DNA from: G965219965 sp965219965
Lineage (GTDB): Bacteria > Pseudomonadota > Alphaproteobacteria > RS24
Assembly (NCBI GenBank): GCA_965219965.1
Contig: OZ244796.1
Location: forward strand, 558,001-622,000
Length of the DNA: 64,000 bases
Direction of reading: 5' to 3'
In this document: positions 33,732 to 43,593 of the stretch, piece by piece
Numbering within the stretch: position 1 is the stretch's first letter
Layout of the letters: every line of letters starts with the position of its first letter
Notes under the pieces: generated by a model
What the model was told of the DNA's origin: nothing
Database searches by the model: none
The model's input: only the letters and a program-made list of their open reading frames with translations
Made by a program: the position numbers and the translations under genes

Positions 33732-35825
33732 ATGCGCCCGACTTTGCTCAATCCGCTTTTTGCGCCCACTCAAACGCTGGCTGGGATTGGCCCACGCCTT
33801 GCCGATTTGCTTGAAGGTTTATGCGGGGCATATTTGGTTGATTTATGCTGGCATTTGCCTACGGGGTTGGTTGACCGTAATTATCGCCCCGCCATAAATG
33901 AAGCCGAAGATGGCCGCATTGCGACTTTTGAGGTTGAGATTATTAAACATCAATCCAGTGGTGGTAGCAGAGGTGGACGCAACCGCCCTTACCGTATTAT
34001 ATGCGGCAATGAAACGGGCAATATCACGCTGGTTTATTTCAATGCTAAAGCCGATTGGCTAGAAAAAACCCTACCCGTTGGCGCAAAGAAAATTATTTCT
34101 GGACGGGTAGAACGTTACCGCGAGGCTTTACAAATGGTGCATCCCGATTACGCCCTATCGCCCGAAGAATTTGCCCAACTGCCCATTATTGAACCTATTT
34201 ATCCTATGACGGCGGGCATTAATGCTAAAACCATTGGCAAAGCCATGCGCGGTATGCTCGCCACCCTGCCTGATTTGCCTGAATGGCACAATTCTAAGCG
34301 TTTGCAAAAACATAATTGGCCAGATTGGAAAAACGCACTTTTAACTGCCCATCACCCACAAAGCCTTGCCGATATTCAAGCGCATCTGCCAGCACGACAA
34401 AGGCTGGCCTATGATGAATTGCTGGCCAATCAATTAGCATTGGCTTTGGTGCGTACCCAACGTAGCAAAAAACGTGGCCGTAAGCTCGCTGGCAATGGCG
34501 CCTTGCAAGAAAAAATTCGTGCTCAGCTTCCCTTTCAACTGACACAAGCGCAAGAAGCGGCGATAAAAGATATTCAGGCCGATATGACTAAGGCGCAAAG
34601 AATGTTACGCCTTTTGCAAGGCGATGTTGGCAGTGGCAAAACACTGGTCGCGCTTATGGCCATGCTCACTGCCGTAGAAAGCGGTACGCAAGCCGCCCTA
34701 ATGGCACCGACCGAAGTGCTTGCCCGTCAACACGCTCAAACGCTTATGCCTTTATGCGATGAAATTGGCGTGACGGTAGAACTGCTCACTGGCCGCGACA
34801 AAGGCAACAAACGCACCGATAAGCTCGCCTTTCTCGCCAATGGCGACACGCAAATGATTATTGGCACCCATGCGCTGTTTCAAGAAGATATTGCTTTTCA
34901 TGATTTGGGTATGGTTGTTGTGGACGAACAGCACCGCTTTGGTGTGCATCAGCGTATGCAATTATCATCTAAAGGGCATGGCACAGATGTATTGGTGATG
35001 ACGGCCACGCCCATTCCGCGCACACTTACCCTTGCCGCTTATGGTGATATGGATGTATCGCGCATTATGGAAAAGCCGCCTGGGCGGATTCCCGTGACAA
35101 CCCGTGCCATTGAATTGGCACGCTTGCCCGAAATCATGGACGGGCTGGCGCGGCTTTTGGCTAAAAATCAGCGCATTTATTGGGTCTGCCCCTTAGTGGA
35201 TGAAAGTGAAATGCTGGATTTGGCTGCCGCCGAAAAACGCGCCACTAGCCTACGGGCGATTTATGGCGATAAGGTCGGGCTGGTGCATGGCCGTATGAAG
35301 GGCGCGGAAAAAGATAAAATTATGCAGCGGTTTCAAAACGGTGATATTGCCATTCTTGTTTCCACCACAGTGATTGAAGTTGGTGTTGATGTGCCAGAAG
35401 CCAGCGCGATGATTGTAGAACATGCTGAAAGATTTGGCTTGAACCAATTACACCAGCTCCGCGGACGGGTTGGGCGTGGGCAAGCGGCTTCTTCTTGTGT
35501 TTTGCTTTACCGTGCGCCTTTAGGTGAAACGGCCGAAGCACGGCTGGACATTATGCGTAAAACCGAAGACGGCTTTGAAATTGCTGAGGAAGATTTACGC
35601 CTGCGCGGTGCGGGTGAAGTGCTTGGCACGCGCCAAAGCGGTATGCCCCTTTTACGGCTAGCCTCATGGGAAACGCATCGGGACTTTCTGCCAGAAATAT
35701 ATCAAGAAGTGAAAACTCTTATGGCGGAAGATGCCAGCTTAAAAAGCACACAAGGCCAAGCCCTACGGCATTTGCTTTATCTTTTCCGCCGCGATGAAGC
35801 CATTCGCTATTTAGAATCAGGCTAA
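33732..35825 (+). CDS. recG: ATP-dependent DNA helicase RecG
   Basis: Branch-migrating helicase acting on stalled replication forks and recombination intermediates. ATG 33732 gives 697 residues starting MRPTLLNPLFAPTQTLAGIG, the usual RecG N-terminus. Upstream in-frame starts would add 19 atypical residues. The wedge/OB domain is near residues 60-160. The motor has Walker A GDVGSGKTLVAL, box VVDEQHRFGVHQR, TATPIPRTL, and the C-terminal TRG motif with LHQLRGRVGRG. The stop overlaps the convergent DUF502 gene by 4 bases. Confidence 0.96.
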   Translation: MRPTLLNPLFAPTQTLAGIGPRLADLLEGLCGAYLVDLCWHLPTGLVDRNYRPAINEAEDGRIATFEVEIIKHQSSGGSRGGRNRPYRIICGNETGNITLVYFNAKADWLEKTLPVGAKKIISGRVERYREALQMVHPDYALSPEEFAQLPIIEPIYPMTAGINAKTIGKAMRGMLATLPDLPEWHNSKRLQKHNWPDWKNALLTAHHPQSLADIQAHLPARQRLAYDELLANQLALALVRTQRSKKRGRKLAGNGALQEKIRAQLPFQLTQAQEAAIKDIQADMTKAQRMLRLLQGDVGSGKTLVALMAMLTAVESGTQAALMAPTEVLARQHAQTLMPLCDEIGVTVELLTGRDKGNKRTDKLAFLANGDTQMIIGTHALFQEDIAFHDLGMVVVDEQHRFGVHQRMQLSSKGHGTDVLVMTATPIPRTLTLAAYGDMDVSRIMEKPPGRIPVTTRAIELARLPEIMDGLARLLAKNQRIYWVCPLVDESEMLDLAAAEKRATSLRAIYGDKVGLVHGRMKGAEKDKIMQRFQNGDIAILVSTTVIEVGVDVPEASAMIVEHAERFGLNQLHQLRGRVGRGQAASSCVLLYRAPLGETAEARLDIMRKTEDGFEIAEEDLRLRGAGEVLGTRQSGMPLLRLASWETHRDFLPEIYQEVKTLMAEDASLKSTQGQALRHLLYLFRRDEAIRYLESG

Positions 35826-36475
35826 GTATTTTCTTCTTCTAGCGAGATGCCCGCAGAAATAACCAGCCTTGCGCCCTCTTCTACTGTCATATCAAGCGTA
35901 ATCACATCTTCTTTGGGCAAAAACAGCAGAAAACCAGAGGTTGGGTTCGGGGTGGTTGGCAAAAACACCGACACTGTTTCACCCTGCACAGCATCTTGAA
36001 TTTGGCCGGTAATATCATTGGTCACAAAGCCAATCACCCAAATGCCTTTGCGTGGATATTCCAGCAGCACGACTTGCGAAAAAGAGCGATTTTTATCATT
36101 AACTGCTGCTTTAAAAATTTGCTGTAATGCATTGTAAATAGTGCCAATCCCTGGCATTTGTGTAATGATTCTATCGCCATAGGAAACCAATGTGCGGCCA
36201 AAGAAATTGGCCGTCAGCCCCCCGACAATAAACACAAGAGTGAAAGCCACCACCAGCCCCACGCCCGGAATATCGTAGGGAATATATTGCTCAGGCCGGA
36301 AACGCATAGGCAAAAGCGGCTTAAACCAGCTATCCAGCAAATTGATAAACCAGCTAATAATCAGGAAAGTCAGCCCTATTGGGCCTGTCACCACAAGACC
36401 CGTGAGGAAATAGGTTCGAATAATGCCGAAAAAGGTTTTGCGCGGCTTTGATTTTTCGGGTTTTGTATCGCTCAT
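35822..36475 (-). CDS. DUF502 family membrane protein
   Basis: The 217-residue protein has a basic N-terminus and two long hydrophobic segments near residues 20-47 and 70-92. A conserved region of this family then follows (IPGIG-like MPGIGTIYNALQQIF, SQVVLLEYPRKGIWVIGFVT). A C-terminal soluble beta-rich domain ends LVISAGI. The function is unknown. A DUF502 gene next to recG and before glmS is frequent in alphaproteobacteria. It is convergent with recG (4-base overlap). Confidence 0.85.
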   Translation of the reverse strand: MSDTKPEKSKPRKTFFGIIRTYFLTGLVVTGPIGLTFLIISWFINLLDSWFKPLLPMRFRPEQYIPYDIPGVGLVVAFTLVFIVGGLTANFFGRTLVSYGDRIITQMPGIGTIYNALQQIFKAAVNDKNRSFSQVVLLEYPRKGIWVIGFVTNDITGQIQDAVQGETVSVFLPTTPNPTSGFLLFLPKEDVITLDMTVEEGARLVISAGISLEEENT

Positions 36476-36506
36476 AGCGGTATGTTACTCAAAATAGAGG
36501 TTGATT

Positions 36507-37070
36507 CTAAGCAAATTCTGCGGTGATTTTTTCGGCAAAAAGCGTCTTGCCCTTGGCAATATTTTCCTGCCAGCTTGTCGCTGCACCCTCATCGGCATTG
36601 TCGGAAATATATTTGAAACAGCGAAAATCCACCTGTTTCAAATGACAGATTTTTGCAATCGCATAGGCTTCCATATCTACAATATCAGTTCTGATTTTCG
36701 GGGCTTGCGTGACAAAACTATCACCTGTTCCGCAAGAATGACCTTTGCGACCAAAATCAATATCAATAATATCATCAAAAGGTGTTTCGCCCGTTTCAAA
36801 GCCAAGCGCTTCTACGGTCATGTCACGCTGAAAAAATTGTGTGGCCTCCACCAGTCCGCTTAGCCCATCTTGCAAACTGCCTGCCGTGCCATAATTAATA
36901 ATCAAAGCAGGAGAAAATTCATTAATAATTTCAGCTGTTTTAAAAGCAGCGTTGATTTTGCCTACGCCTGTATAGGCAATGTGAAAACCCTTCAGCCCAG
37001 ATGGCAGAGCCTTACGCGGAAACTCGTCTTCTAGTGCAACCAAAATAGCTTTGTTTATTTTTTTGTTCAT
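36507..37070 (-). CDS. Phosphorylase-superfamily nucleosidase, MTA/SAH nucleosidase-like
   Basis: The 187-residue member of the PNP/UDP phosphorylase superfamily probably cleaves the N-glycosidic bond of methylthioadenosine, S-adenosylhomocysteine or a related nucleoside. Visible elements are YTGVGKINAAF near residue 33, INYGTAGSL near 59, the nucleoside-binding TDIVDMEAYAIAKI near 125 and the SDNADEGAA segment with the catalytic Asp near 154. It is about 40 residues shorter than typical MTA/SAH nucleosidases. It may be cotranscribed with the upstream aminotransferase (30-base gap). Confidence 0.75.
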   Translation of the reverse strand: MNKKINKAILVALEDEFPRKALPSGLKGFHIAYTGVGKINAAFKTAEIINEFSPALIINYGTAGSLQDGLSGLVEATQFFQRDMTVEALGFETGETPFDDIIDIDFGRKGHSCGTGDSFVTQAPKIRTDIVDMEAYAIAKICHLKQVDFRCFKYISDNADEGAATSWQENIAKGKTLFAEKITAEFA

Positions 37071-37100
37071 TCAACTCACTCCCCTTTAATATAATGCGTG

Positions 37101-38306
37101 TTATGCAGTTTTGCGCCTATCACAATGGGCGTCTATGAAACGTTTGAGACTACGCCCCGCTTGTCGAATACGTTGTTCATTTTCAACCAGTGCAATGCGG
37201 ACAAAATCATCGCCATATTCCCCAAAACCAATCCCTGGTGAAACAGCAATATCGGCTTTTTGCAAAAGTAGAGAAGAAAATTCAAGCGATTTCAAAGCGG
37301 CAAAAGGTTCGGGAATGGGCACCCAAGCAAACATGGTCGCTCTTGGTAATGGCACATTCCAGCCAGAGCGTTTGAAAACATCAATCAGCACATCACGGCG
37401 AGTTTTATAAACCATACGAATATCATGAATAATCTCTTCAGAGCTGTCCAAAGCCGCTACTGCCGCCACTTGAATGGGCGTAAAGGCTCCATAATCAAGG
37501 TAGGATTTAATACGCGTTAACGCGGCAATGAGTTTAGGATTACCGACCGCAAATCCCATCCGCCAGCCAGGCATTGAAAAGGTTTTTGACAAAGAGGTAA
37601 ATTCCACTGCAACATCTTTCGCCCCCTCAATTTGCAAAATTGAAGGTGGTTTGGCGTTTTCGTCAAAATAAATTTCTGCATAAGCCAAATCTGATAGCAA
37701 AATAATATCATGCTTTTTAGCATAAGCGACAACTTCTTTATAAAAATCTAAATCAACCAGTCGTGCTGTTGGATTGCTAGGAAAATTCAAAACCAGCACT
37801 TTGGGCTTGGGGTGATTATGCAGCACAGCATTATCCAGAACTGTAAAAAAATCTTTATCTTCTCTAATTGGCAAATGCTGAATGGTCGCGCCCGATATAA
37901 TGAAACCAAAAGCATGAATCGGATAGGTTGGATTAGGCGCAAGAACAACATCGCCTGGATTGGTGATAGCCTGCGCCATATTGGCAATGCCCTCCTTTGA
38001 ACCAAGTGTAGCGATAATTTCCGTTTCAGGGTCAAGCGTCACCCCAAAACGGCGTTCATAATAACGCGCCTGTGCTTTGCGCAATCCAGGAATCCCTTTG
38101 GATGCCGAATAGCGATTGGTGTGCGGTTTTTGCACAGTTTCAATCAATTTTTCTACAATATGCGGCGGAGTCGGCAAATCGGGATTACCCATGCCTAAAT
38201 CTATAATATCTTTACCCGCCGCCCGCGCTTTTAATTTAAGCTGATTAACCTGCTCAAAAACATAAGTCGGTAATCTTTGAATACGCTGAAATTCATAATC
38301 TATCAT
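37101..38306 (-). CDS. alaC: Class I aminotransferase, AlaC-type
   Basis: PLP-dependent transaminase of the AlaC/LL-diaminopimelate aminotransferase branch, probably making alanine from pyruvate and glutamate. The 401-residue product has the N-terminal YEFQRIQRLPTYVFEQVNQ, substrate-site NRYSASKGIPGLR, NFPSNPTA, and the PLP lysine in SLSKTFSMPGWRMGF near residue 240. The arginine for the substrate carboxylate is in FVRIALVENEQR. It is 19 bases downstream of glmS on the same strand. Other substrates cannot be excluded. Confidence 0.85.
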   Translation of the reverse strand: MIDYEFQRIQRLPTYVFEQVNQLKLKARAAGKDIIDLGMGNPDLPTPPHIVEKLIETVQKPHTNRYSASKGIPGLRKAQARYYERRFGVTLDPETEIIATLGSKEGIANMAQAITNPGDVVLAPNPTYPIHAFGFIISGATIQHLPIREDKDFFTVLDNAVLHNHPKPKVLVLNFPSNPTARLVDLDFYKEVVAYAKKHDIILLSDLAYAEIYFDENAKPPSILQIEGAKDVAVEFTSLSKTFSMPGWRMGFAVGNPKLIAALTRIKSYLDYGAFTPIQVAAVAALDSSEEIIHDIRMVYKTRRDVLIDVFKRSGWNVPLPRATMFAWVPIPEPFAALKSLEFSSLLLQKADIAVSPGIGFGEYGDDFVRIALVENEQRIRQAGRSLKRFIDAHCDRRKTA

Positions 38307-38325
38307 TTATTTTTCCTATTCAACC

Positions 38326-40164
38326 CTACTCCACCGTTACAGACTTAGCCAAATTGCGCGGTTGGTCAACATCCGTGCCTTTCGCCACAGCCGTATGATA
38401 GGCCAGAAGCTGTAACGGGATAGCATAAAGAATGGGCGCGATGGTGGCATCCATATCCGGCATAATCAGGCTAGCTTGTGTGCCTTTGCCTGCCTCGTCA
38501 AAGCCCTTTTGAGAGCTAAGCAAAATCACAGGCCCTTTACGTGCCATAACTTCCTGCATATTAGAAACAGTTTTGGAAAAAAGCATATCTTCCAGCGCCA
38601 ACACCACAACGGGCAGGTTTTCATCCACCAGCGCAATAGAGCCGTGCTTTAGCTCCCCCGCCGCAAAGCCTTCAGCGTGAATATAAGAAATTTCTTTCAG
38701 CTTCAATGCCCCTTCCAAAGCTAACGCAAACATGGCCTGCCGGCCAATATAAATAACATTATCAGCCTTGGCGAGCTGAGCATTGGCCAATGCTTGAATT
38801 TTATCATTCAATTTCAAAATGTCGCCTGCCATACGCGGAATAGTCAACATTTGGCGAACAAGCGCGGTTTCGTCTTTTTTGCTCAAATGCCCCTTGGCTG
38901 TGCCAATCGCCCCGGCCAGACATAGCAAGGTAGCAAGCTGGCAGGTAAAAGCCTTAGTGGAAGCCACGCCGATTTCAGGGCCAGCAAAAGTCGGCAAAGC
39001 CGCATCGGCCTCACGCTGCATAGAGCTGCCCGTCACATTGACCACGGTCAGAGTTTTTATGTTATTTTCTTTGCAGTATTTCAGTGCGGCCAGCGTATCG
39101 GCAGTTTCACCCGATTGCGATACGAAAATAGCCAAATCATTGCTGTCTAGCGGCGCGTGGCGATAGCGAAATTCCGAAGCAATGTCAATTTCTGCTGGTA
39201 TTTTGGCGATGGTTTCAAACCAGCCTTTCGCAACCATAGAGGCATAATGCGCCGTGCCACAGCCTATCATTGTCACACGTGGTACATTTTTCAAATCAAA
39301 CGGTAAATCGGGGAGCTTAATGCTTTCGGTTTCGGGGTCAATATAGTGGCTAAATGTGTGCGAAATAACAGTTGGCTGTTCAAAAATCTCTTTAGCCATA
39401 AAATGCTTATATACGCCCTTATCAACCAAGCCCGCCGAGGCATCAACATATTGCTGTGGCCGTTTCACGGACGTGCCATCACTGAGAAAAATTTTTACTT
39501 CCTTACGGGTTAGAACTGCCCAATCATTATCTTCCAAATAAGTAATGCGATTAGTTAGCGGAGCGAGCGAAAACGCATCCGAACCAACATAGATTTCCCC
39601 TTCTCCATGGCCAATAGCAAGCGGCGAGCCTTTGCGCGCTACAATCATTTTTTCTTCATCACCTCCATTGTCACTATTGACAATTAGACCAATGGCAAAA
39701 GCACCCTGCAGACGGTTAAAAGTGTTTTGCGCAGCGGTTACGTCATCCATACCATCATCTAAATAGGTAGAAAATAAATGTACAATCACTTCCGTATCGG
39801 TTTCAGTTTGAAACTGCGCCCCTTTGCCGCTTAGCTCTTCTTTCAGTGCTTTGAAATTTTCAATAATGCCATTATGAACCACCGCTACCCTATCGGTTGC
39901 ATGGGGGTGGGCATTATTGGAAGTTGGCGCGCCATGCGTTGCCCAGCGTGTATGGCCAATACCCAATGCACCCGCAAGCGGTTCTTTTTCTATGAGTTGA
40001 CGCAAATTAGAAAGTTTGCCCTCGGCACGGCGACGATCAATTTTGCCATTATGCAATGTTGCAATACCCGTACTGTCATAACCTCGATATTCAAGCCGTT
40101 TAAGGGCTTCCAAAATCACTGGCGCGACTTGCTCTTTGCTAATAATGCCGATAATGCCGCACAT
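38326..40164 (-). CDS. glmS: Glutamine--fructose-6-phosphate aminotransferase (isomerising)
   Basis: First step of UDP-GlcNAc synthesis, making glucosamine-6-phosphate from fructose-6-phosphate and glutamine. ATG 40164 is chosen so that the protein (612 residues) begins MCGIIGIISKE, exposing the catalytic Cys after removal of Met. Upstream starts would bury it. The N-terminal glutaminase domain (GHTRWATHG) is followed by two SIS isomerase domains (SQSGETADTLAAL, YIHAEGFAAGELKHG) and the end AKSVTVE. Only 1 base separates it from the upstream glmU stop, so the two genes of the same pathway are cotranscribed. There is no room for a glmS ribozyme. Confidence 0.97.
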   Translation of the reverse strand: MCGIIGIISKEQVAPVILEALKRLEYRGYDSTGIATLHNGKIDRRRAEGKLSNLRQLIEKEPLAGALGIGHTRWATHGAPTSNNAHPHATDRVAVVHNGIIENFKALKEELSGKGAQFQTETDTEVIVHLFSTYLDDGMDDVTAAQNTFNRLQGAFAIGLIVNSDNGGDEEKMIVARKGSPLAIGHGEGEIYVGSDAFSLAPLTNRITYLEDNDWAVLTRKEVKIFLSDGTSVKRPQQYVDASAGLVDKGVYKHFMAKEIFEQPTVISHTFSHYIDPETESIKLPDLPFDLKNVPRVTMIGCGTAHYASMVAKGWFETIAKIPAEIDIASEFRYRHAPLDSNDLAIFVSQSGETADTLAALKYCKENNIKTLTVVNVTGSSMQREADAALPTFAGPEIGVASTKAFTCQLATLLCLAGAIGTAKGHLSKKDETALVRQMLTIPRMAGDILKLNDKIQALANAQLAKADNVIYIGRQAMFALALEGALKLKEISYIHAEGFAAGELKHGSIALVDENLPVVVLALEDMLFSKTVSNMQEVMARKGPVILLSSQKGFDEAGKGTQASLIMPDMDATIAPILYAIPLQLLAYHTAVAKGTDVDQPRNLAKSVTVE

Positions 40165-40165
40165 A

Positions 40166-41512
40166 CTATTTCTTTCCCTTTTTGTGACGAGCACGGAACT
40201 TCGTCGCCCAGCCTTTTATCAAACGCAAAGGCGCACGAGTAACGGCCAAAGCATCGCTTTCTATATTTTCACTTAGGGCAGAAGAAGAACCAATGTAAGC
40301 CCCATCTGCAATTTTTATCGGCGCAATAAGAGACGTGTTAGAGCCAACAAACACCCCTGCTCCAATTTCGGTTTTATGTTTGTTAAAGCCATCATAATTG
40401 CAGGTGATAACCCCTGCGCCAATATTAGCTTTTGCACCAATATGTGCGTCACCAATATAGGATAGATGATTAATTTTTGCACCCGTTTCAATATGAGCTT
40501 GCTTGGTTTCAACAAAATTGCCGATTTTAACATCTGCTTCTAAAACCGTTCCTGGGCGCAAACGCGCATAAGGCCCAATTTGGGCATTGCGGCCAATAAT
40601 GGCATTATCAATATGGCTAAAAGATTTTATCCGCGCCCCGCTTGAAATAGAAACATTGGTGCCGAAAAAGCAATGGGGTTCAATAATCACATTTTTTTCA
40701 ATTTTCGTATCATAGCTGAAATAAGTTGTTTCTGGTGCGATAAGCGTTACACCTGCATCCATAAACTTTTGTCGTAATCTGTTTTGATAAATTTTTTCCG
40801 CCTGTGCTAAAGCCGTTTGGCTATCCACGCCCATGACATTTTCTGGCGTAGACTCCACTAAAACCGTACTATGGCCAGCCGCCACGGCCAACTGAACTAA
40901 ATCAGGCAAATAATATTCCCCTTGCGCATTGTCATTGGATAATTGTTCCAATAAATCAGGCAAAAGCGCGGCATCAATGGCCATGGCTCCGCCATTGCAT
41001 AATTTTATTTTACGCTGTGCGGAGGTCGCGTCTTTGTGTTCAATAATGGCAATAGGTTGGTTTTTTTCAAGCACAATACGACCATAACTTTCTGCGTCAT
41101 TTGGTATGAAACCCAAAACGGCTAATGGTGCTTTGGCCGCAAGCAAAGCCTCAATTACCGAAGGCGGCATTAAGGGCGTATCGCCAAACATCACTACCAC
41201 GCGCCCGTTTTTGCCCAAGCTTTTCAATAAGGGCAAGGCTGCCCGCACCGCATCGCCTGTGCCAAGCGGTCCGGCTTGGGTTGCATGTTGTACTTTTGCA
41301 TCAAGGCGAGCGGCTAAAGCCCGTATATCATCCTGTTTAGGCGCGGTAACGACTATGATATGCCCTACTCTGGCGGCTTGTGCGGTTTGCATGACATGGC
41401 CAAGCATAGCCTGCCCAGCAATTTCGTGCATGACTTTAGGCCGATCAGATTTCATCCGCCGCCCCTGTCCAGCTGCCAGAATAATGGCGGCAAAGCTCTT
41501 ATTCGCTTTCAT
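40166..41512 (-). CDS. glmU: Bifunctional GlmU: GlcN-1-P acetyltransferase / GlcNAc-1-P uridylyltransferase
   Basis: Makes UDP-GlcNAc for peptidoglycan and lipopolysaccharide. The 448-residue protein has an N-terminal nucleotidyltransferase domain (ILAAGQGRRMKSDRPKVMHE near residue 11; FGDTPLM near 108). A C-terminal left-handed beta-helix of hexapeptide repeats follows from about residue 255 (GARIKSFSHIDNAIIGRNAQ, IGAGVITCNYDG with the catalytic region). The short basic tail ends KKGKK. It is in an operon with glmS. Confidence 0.96.
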   Translation of the reverse strand: MKANKSFAAIILAAGQGRRMKSDRPKVMHEIAGQAMLGHVMQTAQAARVGHIIVVTAPKQDDIRALAARLDAKVQHATQAGPLGTGDAVRAALPLLKSLGKNGRVVVMFGDTPLMPPSVIEALLAAKAPLAVLGFIPNDAESYGRIVLEKNQPIAIIEHKDATSAQRKIKLCNGGAMAIDAALLPDLLEQLSNDNAQGEYYLPDLVQLAVAAGHSTVLVESTPENVMGVDSQTALAQAEKIYQNRLRQKFMDAGVTLIAPETTYFSYDTKIEKNVIIEPHCFFGTNVSISSGARIKSFSHIDNAIIGRNAQIGPYARLRPGTVLEADVKIGNFVETKQAHIETGAKINHLSYIGDAHIGAKANIGAGVITCNYDGFNKHKTEIGAGVFVGSNTSLIAPIKIADGAYIGSSSALSENIESDALAVTRAPLRLIKGWATKFRARHKKGKK

Positions 41513-41614
41513 GGCTCACTTATAGGCCGAATCGCTGGGCTTTCGTAACTAATTCAGCTACGCCAAATCAAACAATTTTGCGGTTTATTACGGTTTAAGA
41601 CGGGTCGGACGAGG

Positions 41615-42952
41615 TTAGCTTTGCGCCGCTTTGGCCTGCTCGGCTTCGCGGGCTTTGCGTTCTTTCTCTGCAGCTATTTTTGCCAGACGGCGTTCTAATG
41701 AGCGAATCCAACGGAAAGCATCCGTGGCCACATCATCAAAATCCCCTGCCTTGCGGAATGTTTTTATTGCTTCTTCATATTTTTCCAGCCGCGTTTGGGT
41801 GATGCCCAATACCAGCAAACTATTGCCTTCGCGTTTTTTCAGTTTGCCCTTTTTAATACCCGCCGTCAGATATTTTTCTGCCGTTTTCCAATCTTCATCT
41901 TGTAGATAGGCTTGGCCAAGCTGAACATAAAACTTGCCCGTATCGGATAGCTCAGCCGCATTTAATAATGGGCGGCGCGATTTTTGCCACTCCCTAGAAT
42001 GCATCCATGAATTAGCCAATAGCTCCCAATTTTTTTCGGTCTTTTCAATCGTGCCATTTTTTAGCCCTTCATCAAGAATGCGGGCGGCTTTGTAAGGATA
42101 TTCATTATATAAATAAAGCTGGGCAAGGCGTTCAAAATCTTTAGATGTTCTCAACATGCCTTGGGCGTGCATAGCTTGTTGTGCGGAAAAGCCTTTTTTC
42201 TCCATACCCAATTCAAAATAAACAGCAGAAAGCTGTTGCCAAAACGCTTTTTTGCCAGGGAATTTATCCACGACTAACTGTAAAATCGGCAAGGCTTCTT
42301 TATATCTTTCTTTTTGCAAAAGAATGGCCAACTTAACGCGATACCAAGATTGACGCGGATTTTTGGATTTTGACAAAGTAATATCAATATCGCGCTCGGC
42401 GCGTGTGTAATCTTCTTTAATCAAATAAATTTGCGCCCGCAAAGCATAGGCCGATGCACTTGGGTCATCAGTGGTTTTGAACCATTTATTGAGTAGGCGC
42501 AAGGCTTGGTTCGGCTCATCTTCGGCCAAATAAAGCTGGGCTAAATTAAAAGTGATGTCGTTAATAACATTTGGGGGTAACACATCCATATCAATAGCGC
42601 GTTGTAAGGCACGTGCGGCGCGTTTGTAATCGCCCTTATCTGCCCAAACTGAGCCAAGAAATTGTTGCGCCACGCCCTTATCATAAGGCGTCATGCGTTC
42701 ACTTTTCAACACACTATCTAAAATTTTGAAAGCCGTATCATGTTTGCCATCGCTTAGTGCTTCCTGTGCCGATAAAATTCGGCTACCCGCCGCTTTACTT
42801 AATGCTTGCGTACGCCGTGTACGTGGCTTTTTCTTTTTTTCTTTTTCTTGCGCGTAAGCAATATCCATGATTGGCGCAGATGGCAAAACGGGTAACAGAA
42901 AACTGCCTGCCGTAAACACACCTAAAAAGCAAATTTGACTTATTTTATTCAT
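41615..42952 (-). CDS. Periplasmic TPR protein of the TonB2-type operon
   Basis: The 445-residue protein begins at ATG 42952 (MNKISQICFLGVF...) with a signal peptide ending near AYAQ. A TTG four codons upstream overlapping the tonB stop is an alternative. After a basic linker (EKEKKKKPRTRRTQ) it is almost entirely tetratricopeptide-type helical repeats (ALRLLNKWFKTTDDPSASAY, ALPILQLVVDKFPGKKAFW and others). It ends in a charged helix. In Vibrio TonB2 operons a TPR gene sits at the same place and contributes to energy-dependent outer membrane transport. The same role is inferred here. Confidence 0.82.
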   Translation of the reverse strand: MNKISQICFLGVFTAGSFLLPVLPSAPIMDIAYAQEKEKKKKPRTRRTQALSKAAGSRILSAQEALSDGKHDTAFKILDSVLKSERMTPYDKGVAQQFLGSVWADKGDYKRAARALQRAIDMDVLPPNVINDITFNLAQLYLAEDEPNQALRLLNKWFKTTDDPSASAYALRAQIYLIKEDYTRAERDIDITLSKSKNPRQSWYRVKLAILLQKERYKEALPILQLVVDKFPGKKAFWQQLSAVYFELGMEKKGFSAQQAMHAQGMLRTSKDFERLAQLYLYNEYPYKAARILDEGLKNGTIEKTEKNWELLANSWMHSREWQKSRRPLLNAAELSDTGKFYVQLGQAYLQDEDWKTAEKYLTAGIKKGKLKKREGNSLLVLGITQTRLEKYEEAIKTFRKAGDFDDVATDAFRWIRSLERRLAKIAAEKERKAREAEQAKAAQS

Positions 42953-42960
42953 ATCAAATC

Positions 42961-43575
42961 TCAATTTTCTGCAATTTTATAGGTTACAAGCTGGCGCACC
43001 CCACCACGTGACACAGCACGGCCATCTTCGGTTTTGGGGCGATATTTCCATTTACGTACGGCGTTAATGGCCGAACGATTAAATATGCCCGATGGTTCGG
43101 ATTCCACCACAAAAATTTCAGTCGCTTGGCCTAAGGGGTTAATGGTAAATTCCAGCAACACCCAGCCTTCAATGCCCCGCGACAAAGCCCGATTGGGATA
43201 ACGCGGCGGCACACGGACAATGGCCAAAGCATCACCATCTACCGGAATATTCGCCCCGCCCGATTGGTAATTAAAGGCCGTGTCAAAATTAGCATCTTCA
43301 ATTTTTGGCTTTTGGGTTGGGTCAAGCTGTGGCGGTGGGGGTGGCGGTTCGGGTTCTTGGCGTGCTGGACGCTTAGCGGCACGGTTTTTAGCGTTAACGT
43401 CTTCGTCACGCTCTAAGCGCACAAAATCAATGGTGATTTTAGCCGCTACCTCTTCAAGTTTGTAATTTTGGCCCGTAACCATAATTTTCATAATCAGAAA
43501 CAGCGCCATTGTGGTGACAATAGCCAGCCCCCAAATCGGTATTTGCTTTAGAGAAGTATTGAGCAGCTTATCCAT
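42961..43575 (-). CDS. tonB: Energy transducer TonB (TonB2-type)
   Basis: Transmits inner-membrane proton-motive energy to outer membrane receptors. The 204-residue protein has an N-terminal transmembrane anchor (IWGLAIVTTMALFLIMKIMV), a short proline stretch (PEPPPPPPQLDP near residues 71-82) and a C-terminal TonB domain (VPPRYPNRALSRGIEGWVLL, SAINAVRKWKYRP). The proline region is much shorter than in E. coli TonB, as is typical of TonB2 proteins. It is downstream of exbD (18-base gap) in the same operon. Confidence 0.93.
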   Translation of the reverse strand: MDKLLNTSLKQIPIWGLAIVTTMALFLIMKIMVTGQNYKLEEVAAKITIDFVRLERDEDVNAKNRAAKRPARQEPEPPPPPPQLDPTQKPKIEDANFDTAFNYQSGGANIPVDGDALAIVRVPPRYPNRALSRGIEGWVLLEFTINPLGQATEIFVVESEPSGIFNRSAINAVRKWKYRPKTEDGRAVSRGGVRQLVTYKIAEN

Positions 43576-43593
43576 TGGCTTGGTCTCTTGGCT

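Noticed and set aside
40165..40194. Longer GlmS start or a glmS ribozyme leader
   Set aside because: The upstream start would hide the catalytic N-terminal Cys, and just one base separates glmU from the MCGIIG start.
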